DNA of 64,000 nt from Sutterella sp. (GTDB taxonomy: Bacteria; Pseudomonadota; Gammaproteobacteria; Burkholderiales; Burkholderiaceae_F), in assembly GCA_019418605.1 (NCBI GenBank), contig DYBN01000062.1:33804-97803 (forward strand), given 5' to 3'. Positions 9,336 through 18,088 of this stretch are shown here, piece after piece. The notes beneath the pieces are model-generated. The model did no database searches, was not told the DNA's origin, and saw nothing but the letters and a program-made list of their open reading frames with translations. How positions within the stretch are numbered: the first letter of the stretch is position 1; every line of letters begins with the position of its first letter. The position numbers were made by a program, and so were the translations under genes.

Positions 9336-10694
9336 TCAGACGCCGCGCTCGTCGGAAGTCTTGTGGTCGCCCGCGGCCTCGTTTTTGTCCTCGGGCTTTT
9401 CCTGCGGCAGGGGGGTGGCTAGCACCTTGTCGATGCGCCGCCCGTCCATGTCGGCCACTTCAAAGGACCACCCCTCCCAGACGACCTTGTCGCCCGTGCG
9501 GGGAAGCCGCTGCAGCAAAAGCATCATCATGCCCGAAAGCGTGTTGTAGCGCCCGAGCTCTTCTTCGGGCACTTCCTTCAAATGCAGGCAGTCCTTGAGT
9601 TCCGGAATCGGGATGATGCCGTCCAGGTACCAGGAGCCGTCGCCGCGCGAGACGGCCGAGGCCTCTTCGTTGGCATCGGGCTTGAATTCGCCTGCGATGG
9701 CCTCCAAGAGGTCTCTCGGGGTCACAAGCCCCACCACCTCGCCGTACTCGTCGACCACGAGCGCCAGAGGCGTCGTCGTCTTTTTAAATTGCTCGAGCAG
9801 CTCCATGCCGCTCAAGGACTCGGGCACGTAGATCACGGGCGCGAGATTGCGCATGAAGTTGGGCTTGCCGTTTTCCACGATCTGCTGCAGCAGCGAGCGG
9901 GTCGTGCAGATGCCCTTGACGTCTGAGAGCGAGCCGCTAGCCACCACAAGCCGCGAGCGGCTCGAGGTGAGCACCTTCTTGAAGTTTTCCTCGCGCGTAT
10001 CCTCAAGGTCGATCCACTCGATGTCGCTTCGCGGGGTCATGAGCGAACCCACCTGCCGGTCGTCAAGGCGAAAGACGTTGCGCACCATGTCGCGCTCGCT
10101 CTCTTCGATGACGCCCGACTCGCTTCCCTCCTGGATCATGGCGTGGATTTCCTCTTCGGTCACGCCCGAGCCCTTGTCCTTGTCAAGCCCCAGCACCTTG
10201 AGGATGAGTTCGGTCGACGAGGAAAGCAACTTCACAAAGGGGCTCATCACGATGCTCAGCGCACTCAAGGGGCGCGAGACGATGCAGGCAAGCCTCTCGG
10301 GGCTGCCCTGCCCCAAGCGCTTGGGCACGAGCTCTCCCAGCACGATCGAAAAGTAGGTCACAAGCACGACCACGATCACCACGCCCAGAACGCGGGCCGT
10401 CTCAGCGGGCACGCCCCAGTCCATGAAGATTTTGGCCACGGGGCCCGAGAGCGCCGCCTCGCCCACCATGCCCGAGAGAATGCCGATGCTCGTGATGCCC
10501 ACCTGAATGGTCGAGAGCGCCCAGTTGGGATTGTCCTGCAGCTTGATGGCCTTGTCGGCGCCCTTGTTGCCGTCCTCGCTCAAGACCTGCAGCCGCGCCC
10601 TGCGGCTTGTGACAAGCGCAATTTCGCTCATGGAAAAAACGCCGTTTAAACAAATCAGGCAAAAAAGCAAAAATACGTCGACCCAACTGCTCAT
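9336..10694 (-). CDS. YtfL/HlyC-type membrane protein with CNNM, CBS and CorC domains
   Basis: 452 residues. The N-terminal 190 or so form a DUF21/CNNM transmembrane domain (NGVFSMSEIALVTSRR and VLGELVPKRLGQ are family hallmarks). Two CBS domains follow (about 205-330, including LVVDEYGEVVGLVTPRDLLE), then a CorC_HlyC domain (about 345-430, DGSWYLDGIIPI). Relatives are annotated as hemolysin-family or CorB proteins, and E. coli YtfL (PaeA) is linked to polyamine export. The transported substrate here cannot be told from sequence. The last 25 or so residues are charged and probably cytoplasmic. Confidence 0.88.
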   Translation of the reverse strand: MSSWVDVFLLFCLICLNGVFSMSEIALVTSRRARLQVLSEDGNKGADKAIKLQDNPNWALSTIQVGITSIGILSGMVGEAALSGPVAKIFMDWGVPAETARVLGVVIVVVLVTYFSIVLGELVPKRLGQGSPERLACIVSRPLSALSIVMSPFVKLLSSSTELILKVLGLDKDKGSGVTEEEIHAMIQEGSESGVIEESERDMVRNVFRLDDRQVGSLMTPRSDIEWIDLEDTREENFKKVLTSSRSRLVVASGSLSDVKGICTTRSLLQQIVENGKPNFMRNLAPVIYVPESLSGMELLEQFKKTTTPLALVVDEYGEVVGLVTPRDLLEAIAGEFKPDANEEASAVSRGDGSWYLDGIIPIPELKDCLHLKEVPEEELGRYNTLSGMMMLLLQRLPRTGDKVVWEGWSFEVADMDGRRIDKVLATPLPQEKPEDKNEAAGDHKTSDERGV

Positions 10695-10863
10695 GGTGTG
10701 CTCGAAAAGGCCCCTCTTGCGGGCCCGTCAAAAGAAAAGAAATCCCGTCCGTGGTGAGTGCGTTTTTTTTAGCCTCAGATACGAGAAAGCGCGGAGCTTC
10801 CGGCTTGAAGGCAAGAGGCACCGCGCAAGGAAAAACGCATTCGAGTTTTAAAAAACGCTTTCG

Positions 10864-11196
10864 TTAAAAGGGCAGCTTCATGCCCGGAGGCAGCGGCATG
10901 CCCGCGGTGGCCTCGCGCATCTTGTTCTGCACGGTCTGCTCGATTTTGTGGGCGGCGTCGTTGACCGCCGCGCCGATCAGGTCTTCGAGCATTTCCTTGT
11001 CGTCGGGCTCGCCCGAGAGAAGACTCGGATCGATTTCGACCTTGCGGGCCTCGTGCTTGCAGGTCATGGTGATTTTGACGAGACCGGCGCCGGACTCGCC
11101 CACCACTTCCAGATTGCCGAGCTCGGCCTGAACGCGCTCGACGTTTTTCTGCATTTTCTGCGCCTGAGCGAGCAGGCCCTGAAGATTACCTCTCAT
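10864..11196 (-). CDS. ybaB: YbaB/EbfC family nucleoid-associated protein
   Basis: A small dimeric DNA-binding protein of 110 residues. The N-terminal helix MRGNLQGLLAQAQKMQKNVE and the C-terminal PLPPGMKLPF are characteristic. It lies 6 bases after the tau-encoding end of dnaX, the conserved dnaX-ybaB pairing. The recR gene that often follows is absent; the next gene downstream is the CNNM/CBS protein at 9336-10694. Confidence 0.95.
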   Translation of the reverse strand: MRGNLQGLLAQAQKMQKNVERVQAELGNLEVVGESGAGLVKITMTCKHEARKVEIDPSLLSGEPDDKEMLEDLIGAAVNDAAHKIEQTVQNKMREATAGMPLPPGMKLPF

Positions 11197-11202
11197 GAAA
11201 AC

Positions 11203-11763
11203 TTATTCCTTTGCTTTTTCCTGATTGGGCTCGACCGACGTCTCGTCGATCGTCGCGTTGAAAACTTCCAAGCATTTTTGCACAAACGGATCGCTCTTGA
11301 AGGCTTCGATCATCGCCCTGCGCGCGGCCCTGCGCTCGGCCTCTTCGATGAGGCTTAACGTCACCGCATCCTTGGCGCGCTCATCCTTGGTAAAGCGCAC
11401 CTGCATGGGGCGGCCTGCGCCTTTGCTTACGGCCTCTTCGATCATCTGCACGATCTCAGCGCTCACAAGCGTCTGCGCGGCGGGTCGCAGCATCACGTGA
11501 TCGTCCGTTACTTCGAGCACCTCGCTTGAGGCGGCGATTTCGCGAATCAACCCCTGCATGGCGCTTGCGCACACAAGTTTTCGCCAGTCAGACAGCAGAG
11601 GCGTTGCCTGCACATCAATCAATGGCAGGATTTCAGGGCCTCTGCCGGCGTGCGCAACTCTGACCGGCGCTTCACTCTCCCCGCGGGGGTTCTCCGAAAT
11701 CCTCCCAGGGCGCAACCTCAGCGGCCGCATCGGCCTCTGAAAAGACCTCTTCGGGCGGGTCAA
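11203..11763 (-). CDS. dnaX: C-terminal tau-specific part of DnaX in the +1 frame
   Basis: This open frame overlaps the end of the main dnaX frame and is shifted +1 relative to it. From about residue 27 onward it matches the tau C-terminal domains, which bind the replicase alpha subunit and DnaB: WRKLVCASAMQGLIREIAA, QMIEEAVSKGAGRPMQVRF, and near the end KSDPFVQKCLEVFNATIDET, close to the E. coli tau ending. The first 25 or so residues (Arg/Pro-rich) are out-of-frame sequence of the preceding gene. The two frames join near the C5 run at 11685-11689. Either a +1 frameshift makes tau, or one base is extra in the gene or the assembly. Confidence 0.8.
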   Translation of the reverse strand: MTRPKRSFQRPMRPLRLRPGRISENPRGESEAPVRVAHAGRGPEILPLIDVQATPLLSDWRKLVCASAMQGLIREIAASSEVLEVTDDHVMLRPAAQTLVSAEIVQMIEEAVSKGAGRPMQVRFTKDERAKDAVTLSLIEEAERRAARRAMIEAFKSDPFVQKCLEVFNATIDETSVEPNQEKAKE

Positions 11764-13081
11764 TCACCGTCACGGGCTCGGGCGGGGGGCTTGCCTGAAT
11801 GCCTGCGCTCTTGGCGCCGGCAGGCTCCGCCGCTGCTGCAGGCGCCGCTGCGGGCGAGACTGAAGACGCCGATAAAGGCGGTGATGAAGGCGCTGATGCA
11901 GGCGCAGGCGCCTCATCCCTCTTTTTTTGCGCTGCGGGCGACGCCTCCCCGTGCACGGGAACGTTGCTGCCGACGACCGCGCCCGCGGGCTTGAAGGCGA
12001 GCATGCGCAGAATCGCCATCGTAAAGCCCGCGTACTCGTCGGGCGCGAGCGCCATGTCGGCTCTTGCCTGCAGGAGAATCTGGTAGTCAAGCTGCACTTC
12101 TTCGGGCGACATTGCCCGGGCAAGCCGCACGACGCCCTGCGCCTCGGCGTCTTCGGGATCGGCCTCAAGCTGCACGCGCTGCGCAATCGCCACCCGGTGC
12201 AGGAGCGCGGCCCAGTCGCGGATGGCCTGCGTGTAGGAAAAGCTCTGCATGCCCATCGATTCGGCAAGGGAAAGCGCGCCCCGGGCGTCTCCCGCGAGCA
12301 CCTTTTCGGTGAGTTCAAGGAGCACGTCGCCGCTGATGACGCCGAGCATGCTGCGCACGCTCTCAAGCGTCACCTTGCCCCCGGCAAAGGCTATGGCCTG
12401 ATCAAGAAGGCTCAGGCCGTCGCGCATCGAGCCTCTTGCGCCCTTGGCAAGCATCATGAGCGCGGCGGGCTCGGCTTCGATCCCTTCGGCCTTCATGATG
12501 TGCTGCATGTGGCCAGCGACGGCCGCAGGCGTCATGTTGCGCAAATTAAACTGCAGGCAGCGCGAGAGAACGGTCACGGGAACCTTCTGCGGGTCGGTCG
12601 TGGCCAGAATGAACTTTACGTACTCGGGCGGCTCCTCGAGGGTCTTGAGCATGGCGTTGAAGGCGTGCGTCGTGAGCATGTGCACTTCGTCGATCATGTA
12701 GACCTTGTAGCGGGCGTTGGAAGGCGCATACATGGCTCTTTCGAGCAGCGTCGTCATCTCCTCGACCGAGCGGTTTGAGGCCGCGTCGATTTCGATGTAG
12801 TCGACAAAGCGTCCCTCGTCGATCGCCCGGCACGCCTCGCACTTGCCGCAGGGGTGCGAAGTCACGCCGCCCTTGCCGTCTTCACCCGTGCAGTTGAGGC
12901 ACTTGGCCAGAATGCGCGAGAGCGTCGTCTTGCCCACGCCGCGCGTGCCGGTAAAAAGATAGGCATGGTGCAGGCGGTTTTCGTCAAGCGCATGACGCAG
13001 CGCCGCCACCACGTGTTCCTGTCCCACCATGCTTTCAAAGTCATGGGGGCGCCACTTGCGGGCAAGAACCTGATAGCTCAT
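11672..13081 (-). CDS. dnaX: DNA polymerase III subunit gamma/tau, N-terminal frame
   Basis: Clamp-loader ATPase of the replicative polymerase. The frame encodes 469 residues starting MSYQVLARKWRP. Seen: Walker A GTRGVGKTTL (about 44-53), four zinc-ligand cysteines in the segment CLNC...CGKCEAC, MIDEVHMLTTHAFNAMLKTL (Walker B region), and sensor-1 FILATTDPQKVP. Domain III follows, then an Ala/Pro-rich linker (about 375-450). The frame stops at 11672 just after EDFGEPPRGE, before the tau-specific domains, which continue in the +1 frame (11203-11763). As it stands it encodes a gamma-length product. In E. coli gamma arises by a -1 shift on A AAA AAG; no such heptamer is present here. Confidence 0.93.
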   Translation of the reverse strand: MSYQVLARKWRPHDFESMVGQEHVVAALRHALDENRLHHAYLFTGTRGVGKTTLSRILAKCLNCTGEDGKGGVTSHPCGKCEACRAIDEGRFVDYIEIDAASNRSVEEMTTLLERAMYAPSNARYKVYMIDEVHMLTTHAFNAMLKTLEEPPEYVKFILATTDPQKVPVTVLSRCLQFNLRNMTPAAVAGHMQHIMKAEGIEAEPAALMMLAKGARGSMRDGLSLLDQAIAFAGGKVTLESVRSMLGVISGDVLLELTEKVLAGDARGALSLAESMGMQSFSYTQAIRDWAALLHRVAIAQRVQLEADPEDAEAQGVVRLARAMSPEEVQLDYQILLQARADMALAPDEYAGFTMAILRMLAFKPAGAVVGSNVPVHGEASPAAQKKRDEAPAPASAPSSPPLSASSVSPAAAPAAAAEPAGAKSAGIQASPPPEPVTVIDPPEEVFSEADAAAEVAPWEDFGEPPRGE

Positions 13082-13336
13082 AGAAACGTCGCAAAATGTC
13101 GATGTGAGGGGCTTTGTGCGAAAGATGGCACGCCCTGGCGCGCGGAAGGCGCGGGCAGGAAATTTTAGCCGCAGGCCCGCTTCATTGGGTCAGGCCCTGG
13201 GAGCTTGAAGTCGCCGCTCAATCAGTCAAGCAGTGCGGCGCATAAAGAATAGACGCGGGTGAAAGACCCCGGGGACCGGCCGGCAGCGCAGCGCGGACTC
13301 AAAAGAGCGATCCCGCCTGAAAAAAGGCATGAAAAT

Positions 13337-13434
13337 GGCGAGCCTTGTCCTCGGCACTGAGAGTATTCCGCCGTGGCTGCTTCGTTCCCGACCTGACCAG
13401 GTTAGCAGAGCTCTCATGCGAGGGGACCCGCCGG
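13337..13434 (-). ncRNA. ffs: 4.5S RNA of the signal recognition particle (small SRP RNA)
   Basis: The minus strand holds the conserved SRP domain: GGTCAGGTCGGGAACGAAGC followed by AGCCACGG, equivalent to the E. coli GGUCAGGUCCGGAAGGAAGCAGCC apical loop that binds Ffh. The loop here reads GGGAACGA instead of CGGAAGGA. The outer arms GGCGGGTCC and GGACAAGGCTCGCC pair, giving a rod of about 98 nt, the size of gammaproteobacterial 4.5S RNA. The 5' end is set by the promoter at 13441-13469. The 3' end is set by the closing stem and a following TTTTC/CCTTTTTTC stretch. It lies upstream of dnaX in the same direction. Confidence 0.93.
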
Positions 13435-13440
13435 GGTCGC

Positions 13441-13469
13441 ATTGTATGGGATTTAAGGCCCGAGCACAA
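13441..13469 (-). promoter_or_regulatory. Promoter of the SRP RNA gene
   Basis: On the minus strand TTGTGC (13469-13464) is separated by 17 bases from TACAAT (13446-13441). The predicted start falls at the G's near 13434, where the RNA stem begins. Confidence 0.7.
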
Positions 13470-13596
13470 ACCTTGAGATCAGGCAGCTGCGGAAGCCTCG
13501 CGCGCACCGCCATTTTGCAAGCGGCTACAATTCATGGCCTTTCCAAGGCCAATCGTTTGCCTCCCACCTTTTTGATTCAGACACCCGCGGCAACAG

Positions 13597-14673
13597 ATGA
13601 AAGTTCTCGGCATCGAAAGCTCCTGCGACGAGACGGGCGTAGCCCTTGTCGACAGTGAAAAAGGGCTTCTCGCGCACGCCATCCACACCCAGATCGACAT
13701 GCACCGCGCCTACGGCGGCGTGGTGCCCGAGCTCGCAAGCCGCGACCACATCCGGCGCGTGCTGGTGCTGACCGATCAGGTGCTCGAAGAGGCGGGCGTT
13801 GCAAAAACCGAGATCGACGCCGTTGCCGTCACCGAAGGGCCGGGCCTTGCAGGCGCTCTTTTGGTCGGCGCCTCCGTGGCGCACGCCGTGGGCTACGCCC
13901 TTGGCATCCCCGTGGTGGGCGTGCATCACCTCGAAGGCCACCTGCTCTCGGCAAGACTTGCTGATCCCGCGCCCGACTTTCCCTTCATCGCCCTGCTGGT
14001 AAGCGGCGGGCACACCCAGTTCATGAAGGTCGAGGCCTTCGGCAAGTATGAGCTTTTGGGCGAGACGCTCGATGATGCCGCAGGAGAGGCCTTCGACAAG
14101 ACCGCCCAGCTCTTGGGCGAGAGCTACCCAGGGGGCCCTGCCGTAAGCCGCCTTGCGGAGTCCGGCACCCCGGGAGCCGTTGAACTGCCCCGGCCCATGC
14201 TGCACTCGCCCAACCTCGACATGAGTTTTTCGGGGCTCAAAACGGCTGTCCTCACGGCCGTCAGAAATGCCCCGGACAAGGACAATGCACAGTTTCGCTG
14301 CGATCTTGCCCGGGGATTTGTCGACGCGGTGGTTGACGTCCTCGTTGCAAAAACCATCAAGGCGATCAAGACAACGGGCATTCGCCGCGTCGTGGTCGCA
14401 GGAGGCGTCTCGGCCAACAAGCAGCTTCGCGAGGGGCTCCTTGAAGCCTGCCGCAGAAGGCACGCGCGCGTTTTCTTTCCTCCCATGGCGCTTTGCACCG
14501 ACAACGGAGCAATGATTGCCGTGGCAGGCATGACGCGCCTCATGCAGATGACTCCGCAGGAGATCGAGCACGCCAAAAAGCGCTGGAACTTCTCCGTCAA
14601 GCCCCGCTGGACGCTCTCGCAGGCCGCCTCGCCCGACGCCGTCAATCCGCGTCAGGCGCACCGCAATCATTGA
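13597..14673 (+). CDS. tsaD: tRNA N6-adenosine threonylcarbamoyltransferase
   Basis: Transfers the threonylcarbamoyl group to A37 of tRNAs reading ANN codons, acting with TsaB and TsaE. 358 residues; the usual length is about 340, and the extra residues form a short C-terminal tail. Seen: MKVLGIESSCDETGVAL, EGPGLAGALLVGAS, metal-binding HLEGH (His111 and His115), LLVSGGHTQ, GEAFDKTAQLLG, FSGLKTAV, VVAGGVSANKQLR and ALCTDNGAMIA. All the family motifs are intact. A transposase gene begins 27 bases downstream in the same direction. Confidence 0.98.
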   Translation: MKVLGIESSCDETGVALVDSEKGLLAHAIHTQIDMHRAYGGVVPELASRDHIRRVLVLTDQVLEEAGVAKTEIDAVAVTEGPGLAGALLVGASVAHAVGYALGIPVVGVHHLEGHLLSARLADPAPDFPFIALLVSGGHTQFMKVEAFGKYELLGETLDDAAGEAFDKTAQLLGESYPGGPAVSRLAESGTPGAVELPRPMLHSPNLDMSFSGLKTAVLTAVRNAPDKDNAQFRCDLARGFVDAVVDVLVAKTIKAIKTTGIRRVVVAGGVSANKQLREGLLEACRRRHARVFFPPMALCTDNGAMIAVAGMTRLMQMTPQEIEHAKKRWNFSVKPRWTLSQAASPDAVNPRQAHRNH

Positions 14674-14699
14674 AATCGCCAGCACCCGGGAAATCCGCC

Positions 14700-16610
14700 A
14701 TGACAACCAGCAAGGATCTCTCGCCGCTTAACTTTCTTGCCTTCAACGCCAAGGGACGCCGCTACCTTCGGGCATACACGACGGGAACAGCGAAAGGCCG
14801 CTCGCGCACCAAGGAGCAGTACCACGCTGGCACCCTGATCGACGACTTCCGCGTGCGCCTCTCGCCCAAGTTCCTGCATCGCTTTCCTCAATTTGAAGGC
14901 GATGAGTGGTTCTACGAAAAGAACCTTCTCAAGGACAAGGAGACGTTTCTCGCCGAGCACCCCGACTACGTCGATCCCGTTGACGACATGGACGATGAGG
15001 ACATATCGGAATCAAGCGAATCTGCCGGCGCCCTGCTGCGGGCGCAAACGGCTGCGCAGGCGCTCTCACGCGGGCATGGCAAAGACGACGATTCAGACGA
15101 CGACTCAAACGACGATTGCGGGCCCTTCTCGCTTTCCTTTTTGCCCGCCCATGCGGTGCTCGCCATGGCCCGCAATCAAGACTTTGACGAGACCTTGGCC
15201 GGCGTGTTCGGGAAAAAGGCAGCGAACGCCTGGCTCACGGCGATGGCCTACCAACTGTGCGATGCGGGGCCCGAGGCCTGCTTTGCCGAGTGGCTCGCCG
15301 ACCAGTACATCGAGGGCAAGGGCGAGATCTCGAGCCAGAGGCTCTCGACGCTTTTTGCTTCATGCACCGAGGAGCGGTTCGATCAATTTTGGGCCGAGCG
15401 CTTCAGGCGCTCCCGGCAGGCAAAAATGAGCGCGGCAAGCGGCCCTCGCTTCGTTGCCTTTGAGAGCACGTCCATCACGACTTCCTCGTCATGCATCGAC
15501 GCCGCCGCGGGACACACCGGCGAAATTCGTCAAATCAAACTCATCGTGGTGATGGATCAGGCCACGGGAGAAGTCGTCTACGCGCACGCGGACGCCATGG
15601 CGCTCAACGACAAGACCTTCTGCGGGAGCATTTTCGAGAAGATGGCCCAGGCGGGCTTTCCCATGGATCAGGTCATCCTTGTGACCGACCAAGAGTCCCC
15701 AGGCAATGAGACTCTGCGCGAGGCCCTGAAGAGAGGCGCGCACTTTCTTGCCGCCTGCCCCATGGCCGAAAACCCGGCTGTTGAAAAATGGGCCTTGGAG
15801 CACGTCGATCTCATGCAGTCGGTCTCGGCGGTCAATACGGACTTGATGCTCGGCGTGCAGACGCGGCAGCAAAAACGCAAAAGCGGGAAAAAATCGAAAT
15901 CCGTGAGCGTGCACTACTACTACGACGCTGCGATAGCCGGAGCCGCCCGCATGGAACTCAACAGCATGGTCGTCAGAGCGGTTTACGCGCTCAACGAGGG
16001 AGAGCCGCTTGAAGAAAGCCGCATGAAGCTCCTTGCGCCCTTCATCAAGAAGACGGAGGAGCCCGCCTCAACCGTTCCCCAAGAGCAGCACGCAGGCTGG
16101 GGCATCAACAGCGAGGCGCTTGAGCGCACATTGGCTCGGGCCGGGTATCAGGTTCTGATCACCGACACACTGACCGACGCCGTCAAGGCGCACCGCCTTT
16201 ATGCGCTGCGCGCTGAAATTGAGCGGGGGTTTGACCAACTCAAACCCGCCTGCGGCAGCGCTCTGGGCGTGCATGCGAACGCATTTCGAGGAAGGCTTCT
16301 TGCGTACCTTCTCGCTGTTTCCATTCGCTGTCGGATTCTTTGGCGCGAAGAGCTCCACAGGCAGACGCATCCGCAATCAATCCTCCGGATGCCCGGGGAT
16401 TCGATTGACAGAATGCTGCGCGAGCTCGAGCGCTTCAAGCTGCGCCGCACGCAGAGAAACCAATACTGGCAGCTTGACAAGCTCTCGCCTGAAGCCCTGC
16501 AGTGGCTGGAAGTCTTCTTTGAAGTGAAAGCCCCGCCGCGCAGGCTGCCCGACGTAACCGACGGCAGCGCTGCATCAACGGGGCTTTGCCGGGGCGGGCA
16601 CTTCTTTTAA
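14700..16610 (+). CDS. IS4-superfamily DDE transposase, stand-alone
   Basis: A 636-residue protein from the ATG at 14700; the open frame continues upstream into tsaD in another frame, which is not used. The catalytic core shows VTDQESPGNETLREAL with a probable second Asp, HFLAACPM, and YALRAEIERGFDQLK, an exact Y-2-R-3-E-6-K signature of IS4-type enzymes. Residues about 100-145 hold an acidic insert (DDMDDEDISESSES, and DDDSDDDSNDD). Codon use and GC look like the neighbours. I found no terminal inverted repeats or target duplication in the flanks. It may be a degenerate insertion sequence or a resident derivative; no stop or frameshift interrupts it. Confidence 0.85.
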   Translation: MTTSKDLSPLNFLAFNAKGRRYLRAYTTGTAKGRSRTKEQYHAGTLIDDFRVRLSPKFLHRFPQFEGDEWFYEKNLLKDKETFLAEHPDYVDPVDDMDDEDISESSESAGALLRAQTAAQALSRGHGKDDDSDDDSNDDCGPFSLSFLPAHAVLAMARNQDFDETLAGVFGKKAANAWLTAMAYQLCDAGPEACFAEWLADQYIEGKGEISSQRLSTLFASCTEERFDQFWAERFRRSRQAKMSAASGPRFVAFESTSITTSSSCIDAAAGHTGEIRQIKLIVVMDQATGEVVYAHADAMALNDKTFCGSIFEKMAQAGFPMDQVILVTDQESPGNETLREALKRGAHFLAACPMAENPAVEKWALEHVDLMQSVSAVNTDLMLGVQTRQQKRKSGKKSKSVSVHYYYDAAIAGAARMELNSMVVRAVYALNEGEPLEESRMKLLAPFIKKTEEPASTVPQEQHAGWGINSEALERTLARAGYQVLITDTLTDAVKAHRLYALRAEIERGFDQLKPACGSALGVHANAFRGRLLAYLLAVSIRCRILWREELHRQTHPQSILRMPGDSIDRMLRELERFKLRRTQRNQYWQLDKLSPEALQWLEVFFEVKAPPRRLPDVTDGSAASTGLCRGGHFF

Positions 16611-16649
16611 AGCGCCCCGGCCGCTAGAAATTTGATTTTTCGAAACGTC

Positions 16650-17411
16650 TTATTTTGACGGACCGCCAAACCACTTGGCGTAGATTTTCTCGTAGGTGCC
16701 GTCGTCTCGAATGGCCTTCAAGGCGGCGTTGACCTTGTCGGCCAACTCCTTATTGCCCTTCTTGACGGCAAAGCCAAAGTATTCGCTGTCAAACTTGACG
16801 GCGTTTTGCTGCGAGAGCCCCTTGGCGGCGCGGGCGTTCTTCACAAGGAAGTAGCCGATCACGGGACGATCGAGGATCACCACGTCGCACCCCTTCATCT
16901 TCAGATCCATGAAGGCCTCGGCGCTCGTATTAAAGCTCTTGACCTCGGCTCCGGCAATGCCCTTGGCCACGTCGGCGCCCGTCGTGCCGATCTGCACGGC
17001 GATGCGCTTGCCTTCCAAATCCTTGGCCGTGGTGAACTTGTCCTTGTCCTCGGTGCGCACCATCAGGCTCTGGCCCGCTTCATAGTACGGATCGCAGAAG
17101 TCAACGCGCTTTTTGCGCTCGTCGGTGATCGTGATGCCGCTCACGGCAATGTCGATCGTCCCGGTGAGCAGCGCCGGAATCAGCCCGTCAAAGCCCATGT
17201 TGACGATTTCCACTTCCAGTCCGGCACGCTTGCCGATTTCACGGATCAAGTCCATGTCAAAGCCCACGTACTGGCGGCTTGCCGTCTCCATGAATTCAAA
17301 CGGCGCAAATGTCGGATGGGTTCCCACCCGCAGCTGCTCGGCAGCCGACGCGGCAAACGATCCGGTCGCGAGCACGGCCGCGCAGACAGCCGCAAAGAGC
17401 TTGTTCTTCAT
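16650..17411 (-). CDS. Amino-acid ABC transporter periplasmic binding protein
   Basis: 253 residues of the SBP_bac_3 family (GlnH/ArtJ-like). A clear signal peptide ends near ATGSFAASAAEQ. Seen: LRVGTHPTFAPFEFME, VGFDMDLIREIGKRAG, the family signature GFDGLIPALLTGTIDIAVSG and DGTYEKIYAKWFG at the C-terminus. These residues suit binding of polar or charged amino acids, but the exact ligand is not clear. No permease or ATPase is adjacent, so it must use a transporter encoded elsewhere. Confidence 0.9.
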   Translation of the reverse strand: MKNKLFAAVCAAVLATGSFAASAAEQLRVGTHPTFAPFEFMETASRQYVGFDMDLIREIGKRAGLEVEIVNMGFDGLIPALLTGTIDIAVSGITITDERKKRVDFCDPYYEAGQSLMVRTEDKDKFTTAKDLEGKRIAVQIGTTGADVAKGIAGAEVKSFNTSAEAFMDLKMKGCDVVILDRPVIGYFLVKNARAAKGLSQQNAVKFDSEYFGFAVKKGNKELADKVNAALKAIRDDGTYEKIYAKWFGGPSK

Positions 17412-17587
17412 GTTTTACATCTCCTTCCTGTTTGAGAACGCATCAAACGTGTACGAAATCGCTGGGGCTGCGTCAAGCGATAAAAGGCTTTTGACGGCGC
17501 CGCCGCAATTGTCGCACGCCCGATGCGGGCCTGGCCAATGCCGCGAAAGCGCCCGGGCAAACCCCGAAAGCGCAGCGCAAAGGAAAA

Positions 17588-18085
17588 TCAGCGCTTGGGG
17601 CAAAGAGGCTCGATTCGCTGCCCCCGGACTTTTTCAAGCCACGCATCGGCGCGCCCCAAGCCCGGAATTTCGCAGTCGGGCAAAACGTCAAGAAGGGGCC
17701 TTAAGACGAACGCGCGCTCGTGCATGCGCGGGTGCGGCACCGTCAGGCGGGGCGACGCAATTTTTTCCTTCCCCCACAGCAGCACGTCCAAGTCAAGCGT
17801 GCGCGGCGCATTGACAACGCCCGCAGGCCGCACGCGCCTGTGCCTCGTTTCAAGCTCCTGCAGGAGCGTAAGAAACGTTTCGGGCTCTAGCGCCGTTTCG
17901 AGCACGCACACGGCATTGACGTAGTCCGGGCCGAAAGAGTCAACCGGCGCCGTCCGATAGAAAGGGCTCGCGGCAACGAGCCGGGTGTCTTTTAGCTGCC
18001 CAAGCTCGCCGATGACCTCAGCGAGCATCCGGGCGGGGTCGCCCAGGTTGGCGCCCAAGCCCACGACAACGCGCGTGCCGGCCAT
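17588..18085 (-). CDS. folK: 6-hydroxymethyl-7,8-dihydropterin pyrophosphokinase
   Basis: Transfers pyrophosphate from ATP to hydroxymethyl-dihydropterin in folate synthesis. 165 residues, normal length. Seen: VVVGLGANLGDP at the start, ASPFYRTAPVDSFGPDYVNAV, LQELETRHRRVRPAGVVNAP, RTLDLDVLLWG and LTVPHPRMHERAFVLRPLLD with the metal-binding Asp pair in DLDVLL. It begins 3 bases after the pcnB stop, so the two are cotranscribed and probably translationally coupled, a common betaproteobacterial arrangement. Confidence 0.97.
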   Translation of the reverse strand: MAGTRVVVGLGANLGDPARMLAEVIGELGQLKDTRLVAASPFYRTAPVDSFGPDYVNAVCVLETALEPETFLTLLQELETRHRRVRPAGVVNAPRTLDLDVLLWGKEKIASPRLTVPHPRMHERAFVLRPLLDVLPDCEIPGLGRADAWLEKVRGQRIEPLCPKR

Positions 18086-18088
18086 GAT

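Noticed and set aside
11672..11700. E. coli-type -1 programmed frameshift signal in dnaX
   Set aside because: No A-rich slippery heptamer is present and the tau domain is in the +1, not the zero or -1, frame.
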